From positions 806,001 through 870,000 of the forward strand of contig NZ_CP155552.1 in assembly GCF_036632915.2 (NCBI RefSeq): a stretch of 64,000 bases of DNA. The letters are read 5' to 3'. Position numbers and translations under genes: made by a program. The stretch is from Faecalibacterium taiwanense (GTDB lineage: Bacteria > Bacillota > Clostridia > Oscillospirales > Ruminococcaceae). The first letter of the stretch is position 1; the number at the start of each line of letters is the position of its first letter. Positions 31,594 to 40,600 of the stretch are shown here, piece after piece. The notes below the pieces were generated by a model. It saw only the letters and a list, made by a program, of their open reading frames with translations, ran no database searches and was not told the origin of the DNA.

Positions 31594-32931
31594 TTACTTT
31601 GCGGCATCCACCAGCACACCAACGTAGCCGGCAGTATCCACCAGCGTGGCACCGGAAACGGCGTCCACAGCCTTTTCATCTTTGCTCAGAGCCTCGGCGT
31701 CGGCAATGCTCATGCCGTTCACGTGATTCTGGATGGCGTCGTAGTTGGCATCCAGCGAAACGGTGGAACCAGCCTTTTCGGCCATCATCTTGCTGTAGTA
31801 ATCGGCGTTGACCCGCTTGGACATCAGCACCTTGCCCTCGGCGTAGCCTGCGCCGAAGTCAGAATCGGAGTTGGGCACACCGACGACCCCGGCGTCCGAA
31901 CCGGCAAACTGGAACTCGTCAATGTAGCTCAGCACGATGGTGTCCCCGGCGGTGGCGACAGCGCCGGAGGTGAAGCACTTGGTACCGTGTGCGGCCCCAT
32001 AGACCACATTCAGCTTCAGGTCCTCGGAGCTGCCGTTGAACTCCACGGCCTGCGTGGTCTGGGCGTTTTTGGCGGCATCCACGATGGCAGAGAGATAACC
32101 GGCGGTATCCACCAGCGTTGCGCCGGAGACGGCGTCCACAGCCTCGGCACCCTTGGCAGCCACATCCTCCAGCTCGGAGATGGTCTTGCCGACGGCAAAG
32201 TTCTGGATGGCATCGAAGTTTGCGTCCAGAGCGACCGTGGAGCCGCCCTTTTCGGCCATCATCTTGCTGTAATAATCAGCGTTGGCCCGCTTGGACATCA
32301 GCACCTTGCCCTCGGCGTAGCCTGCGGCAAAGTCGGAGTCGGAGTTGGGCACAGCGGTCACGCCTGCATCGGCGCTGGTGAACTGGAAATCGTCGAGGTA
32401 GGCGGCGAGGATGACGTCATCCTTCACCACAGCCACCGCTTCGGTGAAGCACTTGGTGCCGTGGGCGGCAGCATAGGCCTGACCGATTTGGATGCCGCCT
32501 TCCACCGGGACGATGGCGGCGGGCTCAGCGGGGGCTGCGGCAGCAGAGTCGGCGGGAGCCTCTTCGGCCAGCTCCACACCCAGTGCGGCGGCAACAGCCT
32601 TCCGGACGGCCTTGGTGGTCACCGTGGCACCGGCAACGCCGTCGATGGCGGGACCGTTGGCGGCCACGACCTGCTTGGACAGCTCTTCCAGTGCAGCGCC
32701 GCCGATGCTTTCGGTCTCCTGTGCACCTTCCAGCTTGCAGTCGGTAACAGTGCCGTTGGCATCCACGGTCAGGGTGGCGGTGACAGCACCGCCAAAGCCG
32801 TCGGCAGAGCCGGTCTTAGTCACACCGGCAGCGGTGGAGCTGCTGCTGCCGCCGCAGGCGGCCAGAGAGACGCCAACAACGAGGCTCATGGCCACGGCAG
32901 CGCTCAGTTTGCGGATGATCTCCTGTTTCAT
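31594..32931 (-). CDS. Lipoprotein with three FMN-binding (flavinylation) domains
   Basis: 445 residues. A signal sequence ends in the lipobox SLAAC (about 25-30), so it is lipid-anchored outside the membrane. Domain 1 (about 50-120) carries DGVAGATVTT, close to the motif where ApbE links FMN to Thr in RnfG/NqrC-like proteins. Domains 2 and 3 (about 155-300 and 310-445) are near-identical repeats, each with AAHGTKCF, PNSDSDF, MSKR-NADYYSKMMAEK and a C-terminal DAVSGATLVD. Such proteins carry electrons across or outside the Gram-positive envelope. No ApbE gene is in view. The start has GGAAAGACCC only. Confidence 0.85.
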   Translation of the reverse strand: MKQEIIRKLSAAVAMSLVVGVSLAACGGSSSSTAAGVTKTGSADGFGGAVTATLTVDANGTVTDCKLEGAQETESIGGAALEELSKQVVAANGPAIDGVAGATVTTKAVRKAVAAALGVELAEEAPADSAAAAPAEPAAIVPVEGGIQIGQAYAAAHGTKCFTEAVAVVKDDVILAAYLDDFQFTSADAGVTAVPNSDSDFAAGYAEGKVLMSKRANADYYSKMMAEKGGSTVALDANFDAIQNFAVGKTISELEDVAAKGAEAVDAVSGATLVDTAGYLSAIVDAAKNAQTTQAVEFNGSSEDLKLNVVYGAAHGTKCFTSGAVATAGDTIVLSYIDEFQFAGSDAGVVGVPNSDSDFGAGYAEGKVLMSKRVNADYYSKMMAEKAGSTVSLDANYDAIQNHVNGMSIADAEALSKDEKAVDAVSGATLVDTAGYVGVLVDAAK

Positions 32932-33008
32932 GGGTCTTTCCTCCAGAGAAAAATCGGTTTGTGTTCGGTCCCCAGAAAATGTCATATCTTTTCAAGGATG
33001 TTTACAAA

Positions 33009-33037
33009 AGATAACATATTTTGTGAGGTGCTGTCAA
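33009..33037 (-). promoter_or_regulatory. Sigma-A promoter of the FMN lipoprotein
   Basis: On the minus strand TTGACA (33037-33032), 17 bases, TTATCT (33014-33009), about 78 bases before the start codon. Confidence 0.55.
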
Positions 33038-33101
33038 GAGATTTTAGCACATACTTCGTGAAGAATGATAAATTGGTGTCAATTTGTGACGCTGACGGTA
33101 T

Positions 33102-33141
33102 AAAAAAGCCGGAAACCAACGTGCAGCGGTCGGTTCCCGGC
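33102..33141 (-). terminator. Leftward terminator of the sugar-kinase fragment
   Basis: GCCGGGAACC pairs with GGTTTCCGGC on the minus strand and is followed by TTTTTTATA. Confidence 0.8.
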
Positions 33142-33164
33142 AGACGGAAGCGCTAAGGCGAAAC

Positions 33165-33393
33165 TCAACGCTTGATGTCGTAGTTCATGTTCATCAGGTT
33201 GCGGATGGAGCTTACTTCGTCGGTGATGTTGGCATCGCCGTGGATGGTGTGCTTGATGGCGCTGCTGGCCACGGCAAAGTTGATCATATCCATGGCCTTG
33301 TAGTCGTGCAGCATGGCGTAGATGAGGCCGCTGGCGAAGGCATCGCCGCCGCCCACGCGGTCGAGGATATTAATGCCGGTTCCGCCTATGCCC
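33165..33393 (-). pseudogene. C-terminal fragment of a PfkB-family sugar kinase (KdgK-like)
   Basis: About 75 codons keep the PfkB signature DRVGGGDAFASGLIYAML (anion hole and catalytic Asp) and the C-terminal helices ending at 33165, with its own terminator. Upstream the sequence becomes unrelated at about 33393, so the sugar-binding domain is missing. It appears to be chromosomal debris that travelled with the oxygen block; the exact substrate (2-keto-3-deoxygluconate in the closest family I recall) is uncertain. Confidence 0.65.
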
Positions 33394-33884
33394 ATTACCG
33401 ATTCAGCTTGCTTTGTGACACGAATGTACGGCAACATTTTTATCTGCCGATAACTCAACCTGCGTCAATCGAACGCTGCAATGGAGATGGCGGAGAACAG
33501 TTTGCGCGTACGAGCGTTCAGCTCAAGCAATGCTTCGTTCTCTCAGCACATCTTCATTGTAGCTTAGGTTTGGGCATCTGTATAGCTCACTGGCTGTGAA
33601 CTTCTCAGAACCAACACCATTGTAGCAAGCAGTGCATTCGTGCGCACAAATGCAAATTTTGCGTTGCAAAATGCTTGTTGGGAAATCCCAAACCCTTTCT
33701 GATCTGCACCGTTCCGGTGCAGGCTGCGCATTCTTTCCGAACGCTATTGAATGTGTCAATGCACACTCTCTCCGAAAATCCGGGGCGCTTTTTGGTGCAA
33801 GCGTCAATGGCATAATTCCTAAGTTCATGATAGAATAGGTGCGTTGTGTGCCTGACACATGAAAACGGAAAGGACGATGCAGAA
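33394..33884. other. Intergenic junction region without a supported gene
   Basis: Joins the sugar-kinase fragment to the ICE backbone. Open frames here are short, lack ribosome binding sites and resemble no family I know. It holds only weak local hairpins. Confidence 0.5.
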
Positions 33885-34079
33885 ATGGAGCAGCTTTATC
33901 TGATGCCCGGTGAGGAACGCTACACAAAGTTTCGGGATGAGAACGGTGTGCCCAAAATCCGTTACACCTACTGCTCCCTGCACGGCAAGCTGTTCAATTG
34001 CGTGTGCCGCTCAACAGATGAAGCCCAACGGCTGTGTGAAGATTGGCTCGTAACGCAGGATCGCTGCTACATAAACTAA
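33885..34079 (+). CDS. DUF3873-like small protein
   Basis: 64 residues, MEQLYLMPGEERYTKFRDEN then YTYCSLHGKLFNCVC and AQRLCEDWL. This matches the small DUF3873-type proteins carried beside ICE relaxase genes; function unknown. ATG 33885 chosen because GGAAAGGA precedes it; the longer frame from 33846 lacks a site. Convergent with the relaxase through a shared terminator. Confidence 0.65.
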   Translation: MEQLYLMPGEERYTKFRDENGVPKIRYTYCSLHGKLFNCVCRSTDEAQRLCEDWLVTQDRCYIN

Positions 34080-34138
34080 AAAAGTCGCCGAGGATTCCGC
34101 CCCATGAAAGGGTTAGAATCCTCGGCGACTTTCGTTTA
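34079..34138. terminator. Bidirectional terminator
   Basis: 17-bp stem AAAGTCGCCGAGGATTC (34081-34097) with GAATCCTCGGCGACTTT (34116-34132), T-rich on both outer sides, between the convergent DUF3873-like and relaxase genes. Confidence 0.8.
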
Positions 34139-35518
34139 TCGGGTCTGCTGCTTTTCCTGTGCGTCTTTTTCTTCTGTGAAGAACAATTCAATATTTTTCT
34201 GTGCCTTTACCAACTCCTGCATTTCTTCTCGTGCCTTGCGATAGTCCGGGTAGGCTGCTTTCTTTTGGGTCAGAAGATCGGAATACTCTGCATTCAGTGC
34301 TTTGACCTTCGGCAGCTTTTTTAAGCCAGTTTCATCGAAAGCGGCCTTGGCTACTTTGTGCAGTGTGATTTCTTCCCGGTGAGTATCCAGAAACTTTTTG
34401 CTATATCCCGCTTTCCGGTAGGCATCGTAGACTGGGTGGGTCTTGGCGTAATTGACGATGTGCGTTTTCAGCACAGCAATTTCCGCCATCCGTGTTTCGG
34501 CGGCTTTGATGGAATCTCCCAGCTGGTGATATTTTTCTGTTGCCGCCGCTGCGCGTTCATTCAGTTCATCTGTGCTGCCAATTTTGTGCTCCTGCAAGAA
34601 AATCAGCGTCTTGGACATTTCTTTCAGATTATATTTTTTCGCCCATCGTGCATAGCCTTCGCTTTTGCCCTCGGAGAGCTTTGCCTGAATGTTAACCAGC
34701 AATTGGAACGGTTGCTCTTGGGGCGGCTGCTTCTGGTGGGGATGGTGTTCTGCTTTTCCTGCAATCACTGCTTTCAGTTCGTCCTCGCTATAGCCTGCGC
34801 CCAGCGTTTTGAATCGGATGAACCGTTTTTGTCGTGCGCCCTTGACGGAAGTGTATTTTCCACGCTTGACCTCATAACCCTGTTGTTCCAGTTTTTGCAG
34901 AAAATCTTCGTAATCCTTGGGCTTTTCTGCAAGGATACTGTCGATGATGCCACACAGCCTATCACGATTGCTTTCTTTGGGTGGATAGAGGGTACGTTTC
35001 TGCCGTTCCCGGTAGGGCTTTATTTCAATAACAGAGAGTTGATGCTCCAGACAAATCAAGTCGCTCAACCGCTGAACGGCCAGTGCCGAAAAGAAAAAAT
35101 CCCGGAACTTTTTTGAACCGTCCAATGCGGTGGAGTTGAAAATCACATGGTTATGGATGTGGTGACGGTCCGTGTGCGTTGCCACCACAAAGGCGTGTTT
35201 GCCCTTGGTAAAGCGCATGGCTAGTTCGTAGCCCACCTTGTTGGCTTCTTCGGCGGTGATCTCGCCGGGTTTGAACGACTGCCGGATCTGATAGGCAATC
35301 ACGTCACTTTTCTGTCTGCGCCCGGTAGCAAGTTCATACTGCCGCTTGGTAAGCATAAATTCTTCATCGACTGTCAGAGGACTGCACTCGTGGCAACTCA
35401 CCAATTCACCTTGCTCGGTCTTATCGGGGTTCTGCACATAATCTGTGCGGCTTTTCAAACAGGCCGCAACGGTCTTTCCCTTATTCTTGTGCAATGCGAT
35501 CAATCGTGTCGCAGCCAT
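34136..35518 (-). CDS. MobP-type relaxase
   Basis: 460 residues. The nickase that cuts oriT and pilots the transferred strand. Start MAATRLIALHKNKGKTVA, a family pattern. The metal site is HTDRHHIHNHVIFNS (about 135-150), the HxDxxHxHNH motif of MobA/VirD2-like relaxases; catalytic Tyr candidates include Tyr27 in SRTDYVQN. The C-terminal half is helical and coiled. ATG 35518 follows AGGGGGTGATTC. Together with MobC (35969-36298) it should still allow mobilisation by another element. Confidence 0.9.
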   Translation of the reverse strand: MAATRLIALHKNKGKTVAACLKSRTDYVQNPDKTEQGELVSCHECSPLTVDEEFMLTKRQYELATGRRQKSDVIAYQIRQSFKPGEITAEEANKVGYELAMRFTKGKHAFVVATHTDRHHIHNHVIFNSTALDGSKKFRDFFFSALAVQRLSDLICLEHQLSVIEIKPYRERQKRTLYPPKESNRDRLCGIIDSILAEKPKDYEDFLQKLEQQGYEVKRGKYTSVKGARQKRFIRFKTLGAGYSEDELKAVIAGKAEHHPHQKQPPQEQPFQLLVNIQAKLSEGKSEGYARWAKKYNLKEMSKTLIFLQEHKIGSTDELNERAAAATEKYHQLGDSIKAAETRMAEIAVLKTHIVNYAKTHPVYDAYRKAGYSKKFLDTHREEITLHKVAKAAFDETGLKKLPKVKALNAEYSDLLTQKKAAYPDYRKAREEMQELVKAQKNIELFFTEEKDAQEKQQTR

Positions 35519-35581
35519 CACGAATCACCCCCTATAAAATGAAAATGCCGCCCGAAGGCGGCAAAGGATTAAAACTATTTC

Positions 35582-35860
35582 TTACAGTTCTGCAAGCCAT
35601 TCACTAAAACGCCCGATACCCTCGGTGATGGCAGTTGCACCGAAAAAGAGGATGAAGCAGATGAACTCGGACACCAGCAGGATAAGAAACTGATCCCAAG
35701 TTTGACGGCAGGCGGTGTAGATGCCGCAGCCGAAGATGTAGAGCATCAGCGGAGCGACCACATAACTGGACAAAGTGAGCAGCCACTTTGCCATGAGAGC
35801 CAAAAACGCCACAAAGAGAGAAATCGGGAAAAGAACAACTTTCTTCAGCATAGACATCAT
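35582..35860 (-). CDS. Small ICE membrane protein
   Basis: 92 residues with three hydrophobic segments (about 8-28, 32-50, 58-80) and a short polar tail (RFSEWLAEL). It lies between mobC and the relaxase in the minus-strand transfer region, as similar small membrane proteins do in related elements. ATG 35860 (MMSMLKK) follows AGGAAG; the longer frame begins with TTG. Function unknown. Confidence 0.65.
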   Translation of the reverse strand: MMSMLKKVVLFPISLFVAFLALMAKWLLTLSSYVVAPLMLYIFGCGIYTACRQTWDQFLILLVSEFICFILFFGATAITEGIGRFSEWLAEL

Positions 35861-35888
35861 ATCAAGCACTTCCTTTCTGTTCGCCCTT

Positions 35889-35918
35889 ATTATAAAGGTA
35901 TCGACTACTACGTTGCAA
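35889..35918 (-). promoter_or_regulatory. Possible promoter for the membrane protein-relaxase unit
   Basis: On the minus strand TTGCAA (35918-35913), 18 bases, TATAAT (35894-35889), 29 bases before the start codon. Confidence 0.4.
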
Positions 35919-35939
35919 GGATGTCAAGCATTATATGTA

Positions 35940-35973
35940 CACCCGCAGTCCTCCAACTGCGGGAATTTTTATA
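35940..35973 (+). terminator. Hairpin after mobC
   Basis: CCCGCAGT/ACTGCGGG stem with AATTTTTAT on the plus side; on the minus strand it lies just past the mobC stop and could still stop or stabilise that transcript. Confidence 0.5.
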
Positions 35974-36298
35974 GCTCTGCCAGCTTGGAAAGAATCTGCT
36001 TACCGATATCAATCAGTTCATCCAGCCGGGTGCGTAGATCGGCAAGGTCGGCAGAATAGATCTTGCCGCTTTCGTTGACGCGTTTTGCTACCTGATTCAA
36101 GTTGTTGCTGCAATTCTGGAGCAAATAAGCCATGCGCCGCAGCTGCGGAAGGTCGAGATTCAGGCAGTAGCCATCCAATGCCATTTTGCGGATATAGGCA
36201 CTCAGGCTGTGGATGCCCATGCCATACATCTTATCTAAAATGCAGTTCCGTTCTTCATCAGTCACACGAATAAAGAGACGGTGTTCCCGCTTTTTCAA
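35969..36298 (-). CDS. MobC-like relaxosome protein
   Basis: 109 residues. A ribbon-helix-helix-like N-terminus (HRLFIRVTDEERNCILDKM, SLSAYIRKMALDGY) followed by LLQNCSNNLNQVAKRVNESG, the MobC signature. It helps the relaxase bind and open oriT. It starts at a TTG (36298) two bases past the methylase/helicase stop, behind AAGGAGGG, so the longer 161-residue frame is rejected. Confidence 0.85.
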   Translation of the reverse strand: MKKREHRLFIRVTDEERNCILDKMYGMGIHSLSAYIRKMALDGYCLNLDLPQLRRMAYLLQNCSNNLNQVAKRVNESGKIYSADLADLRTRLDELIDIGKQILSKLAEL

Positions 36299-36299
36299 A

Positions 36300-37604
36300 T
36301 TATCGGCCCTCCTTATCCAGATAGCTTTTGAACGGCTTAACAGGCTCTGGCTGATTGGCTTTTTCTTCCAGTGCAGACAGCACAGACGGACGAGTTGCGG
36401 GTGCTTCGGTTTCCTCTGCTTCTTCGGGAGCATCCTGCGAGGAACTGCGGTCACGGTCGATATTCAATAGAGCATTCAGTTCGGCAAGGCGAGCAGACTT
36501 TTCAGCCAGTTCTTCTTCCTGCGCGAAGGGCTTTGCCACTTCAACCTCTGCAGCCTGTTTCTGCTGCTCCAGATTTTGCAGAGCATTTTCGGCGTCTGCA
36601 ATACGGTCCGTAAAGTTGTCGATGGCATTGTCCAGACGAGTGATATTGCCGCGCGCATCATCGCCCAGCGATACCGGGTAGCTCAACTCTGCCCGAAGAA
36701 CGGCCTGATGCTCATTCTTAAAGCTGTCGAACCGAATATTCAGTTCAAAGCCACGGTAGGTGCCCAGCAACATCATGTCGGCATTAGGCATCTCCTGCCG
36801 AGCCAGCAAAAGCCGTTCGCCCGCAGCCTTTTTGTCATCGTACACCATGCCCTTGATAGTCATGCCGCAGAAGTTTTCTTTGTCCTGTGGGTGTGCTGCT
36901 GCAATCTGTGAATCCTGCTGCAAAGCAGCAATGCGGGTTTTCTGTTTCTGGATCTCCTCCGGGAAAGTTTTGAGCAGCTTATCCTCCAGACGATATTTCT
37001 GATTCTGGAAGTCTCCGCGCAGCACCTTCAATTTTGCTACCTGCACGTCCAAGTCCATCTTTTCCCGGATGCGAGGGTCGCCTGCACACAGAGCCTTGAT
37101 TTCTGCGTAAGATAAAGCCTGTTCGTCAATATCATCGCAAGATCGCATAGGCGATTTGCTCGTCATGATCTGCGAGATAAACTTCTGTTTATTCTCAAGG
37201 GTCTGATAGAGGTAGGCGTCAAATGTCGATTCCGTGACGTAGTTATAGACGTAGACTTGTTTGTTTTGGTTGCCTTGGCGGATGATTCTGCCGTTGCGCT
37301 GGGTCATATCAGACGGACGCCAGCCTACATCCAGATGATGCACCGCTACGAGCAGCGTCTGGACGTTGGTCCCTGCTCCCATTTTGGCAGTGCTGCCCAG
37401 CAGCACACGCACCTGTCCGCTGCGTACCTTGGAGAAAAGTTCGGTGGCCATAATGTCACCAAAGCCAGTAGCAGATTTATTGCTGATCCGCCATTCGGAA
37501 GTGTAAGGGGAGTAGCGAACGGTGATGGCATTGTTGTAGCGGATACGATAGGGCGGCTGAAAAGTTTCCATCATGAACTGCTGCACAATAGAGGGGCAAG
37601 CCAT
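36300..37604 (-). pseudogene. SNF2-type helicase C-terminal part of the giant methylase/helicase (displaced frame)
   Basis: Continues the N-terminal gene 37571-41851 in another frame. The first 25 residues (VQQFMMETFQPPYRIRYNN, SPYTSEWRISNKSA) belong to the linker before the helicase; then the sequence jumps to ELFSKVRSGQVRVLLGSTAK with MGAGTNVQ, WRPSDMTQRNGRIIRQGNQN, i.e. helicase lobe 2 (motifs V and VI). Lobe 1 with Walker A and DEAD-like motifs, normally several hundred residues, is missing. The coiled C-terminal region (about 200-434) is kept. It cannot be an active motor. Confidence 0.8.
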
Positions 37605-40600
37605 GTGGCACCCAGCCGCACATCAATTTCAGAAGCTTCCAAATCTTTGGGCTGCGCCTTAGTCAGTGCGTCCACATTGCCCTTGAACTCCGAGCGGCTT
37701 TCTGCAGCAAGTTGTGCCATCCGTAGTTTATCGCGCACATTACCCGAAAGGTATTCGTCCGCTGTTTGCCAGCCGGCTTCCGGGTCGTCAGCATCCGCAG
37801 CAGGGTCTTTGAAAATCACGCCGGACAATTCGGTGGTGATGCGCTCATAGTTACCGGGAGTGCCCAGCAGTTCTGCCATATAAGGCAGGTCTACTTTGCC
37901 ATGCTCCCCGATGGACACTGCCAGTGCTTCGCTGGGGGTATCCACGCTGGTGACAATACGTTCTGGGCGAATCGTCCGCTTGGTGAACATATCTGCCTTA
38001 GATTTGAGATTTTTATTCTCGTCCAGATTCTCCAGCGAGCAGAGCAGATAATAGGAGCTGTCATCATCGAACAGGCGGGCATTTTTCTTGTCGTTGATCA
38101 GACCGTATTTTGCAGTAAACGCATCGTAGGCATAATTCAGCTTTGCCTGCGATGCCTTGATATCCTCGTCCGGGAAGTCATTCAACTGCTGGTCGATCAA
38201 CTCGTTGACGATCTGCCGCAGTTCCACCATGCCAGCCACACGGCCTTTGGCGTTGTCGGACAGTTCAATCTGTGTCATGATGGAGTTCTCGCGGTAGTAG
38301 ATTTCACCATCCACCACAGTATAGCTGAAATTCTTCACGGTAGGGTCTGCGGGCAGAGTTTTGCGCTGCACTTCCGCATCGGCAACGTCCGGAGCGGCAA
38401 TCTCCACCGCAGTGTACTGGCCCTCGATGTGCTGCACCGCTTCGGTAAGCTGGTCTGCAAGGTTTGCATCTTCGATTGGTGCAACGGTCAGGTCATGGCC
38501 GTACTGGGTGCTTTCTAGTTCCAAATTTCCCAGCACCATTTCCGGATGGTCTACAAAATACTGATTGATATTGAAGCCATCTTCGGTCTGCCCCAGCTGC
38601 ACCCATGCAGGTTCGATGTCTGCAGGGCGGTCACGCTTCTGCAAAAAGAGGATATCCGAAACAACCTCGGTGCTTGCATTTGCCTTAAAAGCGTTGTTGG
38701 GTAAGCGGATGGCTCCCAGCAAATCAGCACGTTCCGCCATGTACTTGCGGGCACTGCTGTCTTTGCTGTCCATCGTGAAACGGCTGGTCACGAAAGCAAT
38801 CACGCCGCCCGGTCGGATCTGGTCGATAGTCTTGGCGAAAAAGTAGTTGTGGATAGAAAAACCCAGTTTGTTGTACGCCTTGTCGTTGACTTTGTACTGA
38901 CCGAAAGGGACATTACCTACGGCAAGGTCGTAAAAATCTCGGCGGTCGGTGGTTTCAAAGCCAGCAACCGTAATGTCGGCCTGTGGATATAGTTTTTGGG
39001 CGATGCGTCCGGTGATGGAATCCAGTTCCACACCATACAGACGGCTGTCAGCCATGCCAGAGGGCAGCATACCGAAAAAGTTGCCAATACCCAAGGAAGG
39101 CTCCAAGATATTTCCAGACTGGAAGCCCATCTTTTCCACAGCATCATAGATGGCGCGAATTACCACCGGAGAGGTATAGTGGGCATTCAGAGTGGAAGCG
39201 CGGGCGGCGGCATACTCCTCTTCGGTGAGCAACCCTTTCAGTTGGGTGTACTCGGCAGACCAGTTTTCCTTGTTGGGGTCAAAGACATCTGCAAGACCGC
39301 CCCAGCCTACATACTGCGAAAGCACCTGCTGCTCCTCGGCGGTGGCACCGCGATGCTCCTGCTCCAAAGTGCGCAAGGTCTGGATGGCTTCAATATTGCG
39401 GGCGAATTTCTGCTTGGGGCCTCCGACACCCAAATTATCATCCGTGATGTGAAAATTTCCTGCGGCTTCCGGCATCGGTTCAGCGTTCAGGGCTTCGTCT
39501 GCGGCAGCAGCATCCGGAAAGGTCTGCCACTCGCCATTGACCTCCACAGAGATAGGCAACTTGTCCAGTTCCTCATCAGGTGTAGGTTCATCCCGCCGCA
39601 GACCGTCCTCGAATTGCTGCTTGTTGAGTACCTCGTTATCCCACGACTGCCCATGCGCGCTGGTGTCGATGCGCACATCGGTTTCGCCAACATAGCCGAT
39701 TTTGCCTTCGATGGTTCGGGTGGGAAGGTCAACAACAACTTCGTCACCGACCTTGTAATCAACAGCCTTTTCAGGAGAAACGTCAATAATTTCATCCTGC
39801 TGCTGTTCATACAGTTCCCGGATATTGGGCAACCGTTCAACCCGGAAGATGGGCTGTCCGCTGTTGGTCAAGTCCATGTCCTGCAAGCTGACGGATTTGA
39901 ACATGAAGTTGACGTGATCCACACGGAAATCCCGGCCATCTAGCTTGATGATGATGCCGATCGGCAGATAATCTTCCTCTCGCAGATATTTTGTCTGATG
40001 GTGGGTACCATCTCCGCCCTGTCCGGCTAGATAGATGCTGTTGCCCTCGGCCCACAGCTTCTGCGATTTTGCTACCCACTCTCTGCGCAAAAAGCCGGTC
40101 ACTTTGACTTTTCCCAGCGCATTTTCCTGTGACAGCAAATTAGAACGAAAAACTTCCTTTACAGTGATTGCATCTTTGTCATAGAACAGAAAGTATCCGC
40201 CCAGTTCAAAGCCAATCAGGGTATTGGGGTACTGCTCTTTCAGAGCATTGTATTCGGCAGCGGCATCACCATCCAGCATTGGGAGCTGTCGTTCCGCTTC
40301 CTGCACGGCGGCACGATGCTCTTTTTCCTTATCGGTCAGGTAGCGGTCAGACTGAATCATCAGGTCGATGTATTTCTCGACCTGTGTCCAGCTTAACGTA
40401 ACCTTTTGATGATCCGGGTAGTGGTCAAATTCAAGTCCTTTTCCATCATGATTTACAAAACCGCTGCTGCCATCCAGAAAATCCTGCGAATGTCCGCCGA
40501 TGCCGTACTCTTTCGCCAATGCTTTAGCGCGGAGTTTGCGGTCGGGCTGTGTCTGGTACAGTTCGATGATTCGCTGCTTGCCATCCTGAAAACCGGAACC

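Noticed and set aside
31723..33156. 477-codon plus-strand frame opposite the FMN lipoprotein
   Set aside because: Gly/His/Val-rich antisense frame; its repeats mirror the repeated FMN domains on the minus strand.
38996..39943. 315-codon plus-strand frame within the methylase gene
   Set aside because: No start signal, no family resemblance, lies opposite a clear methylase region.
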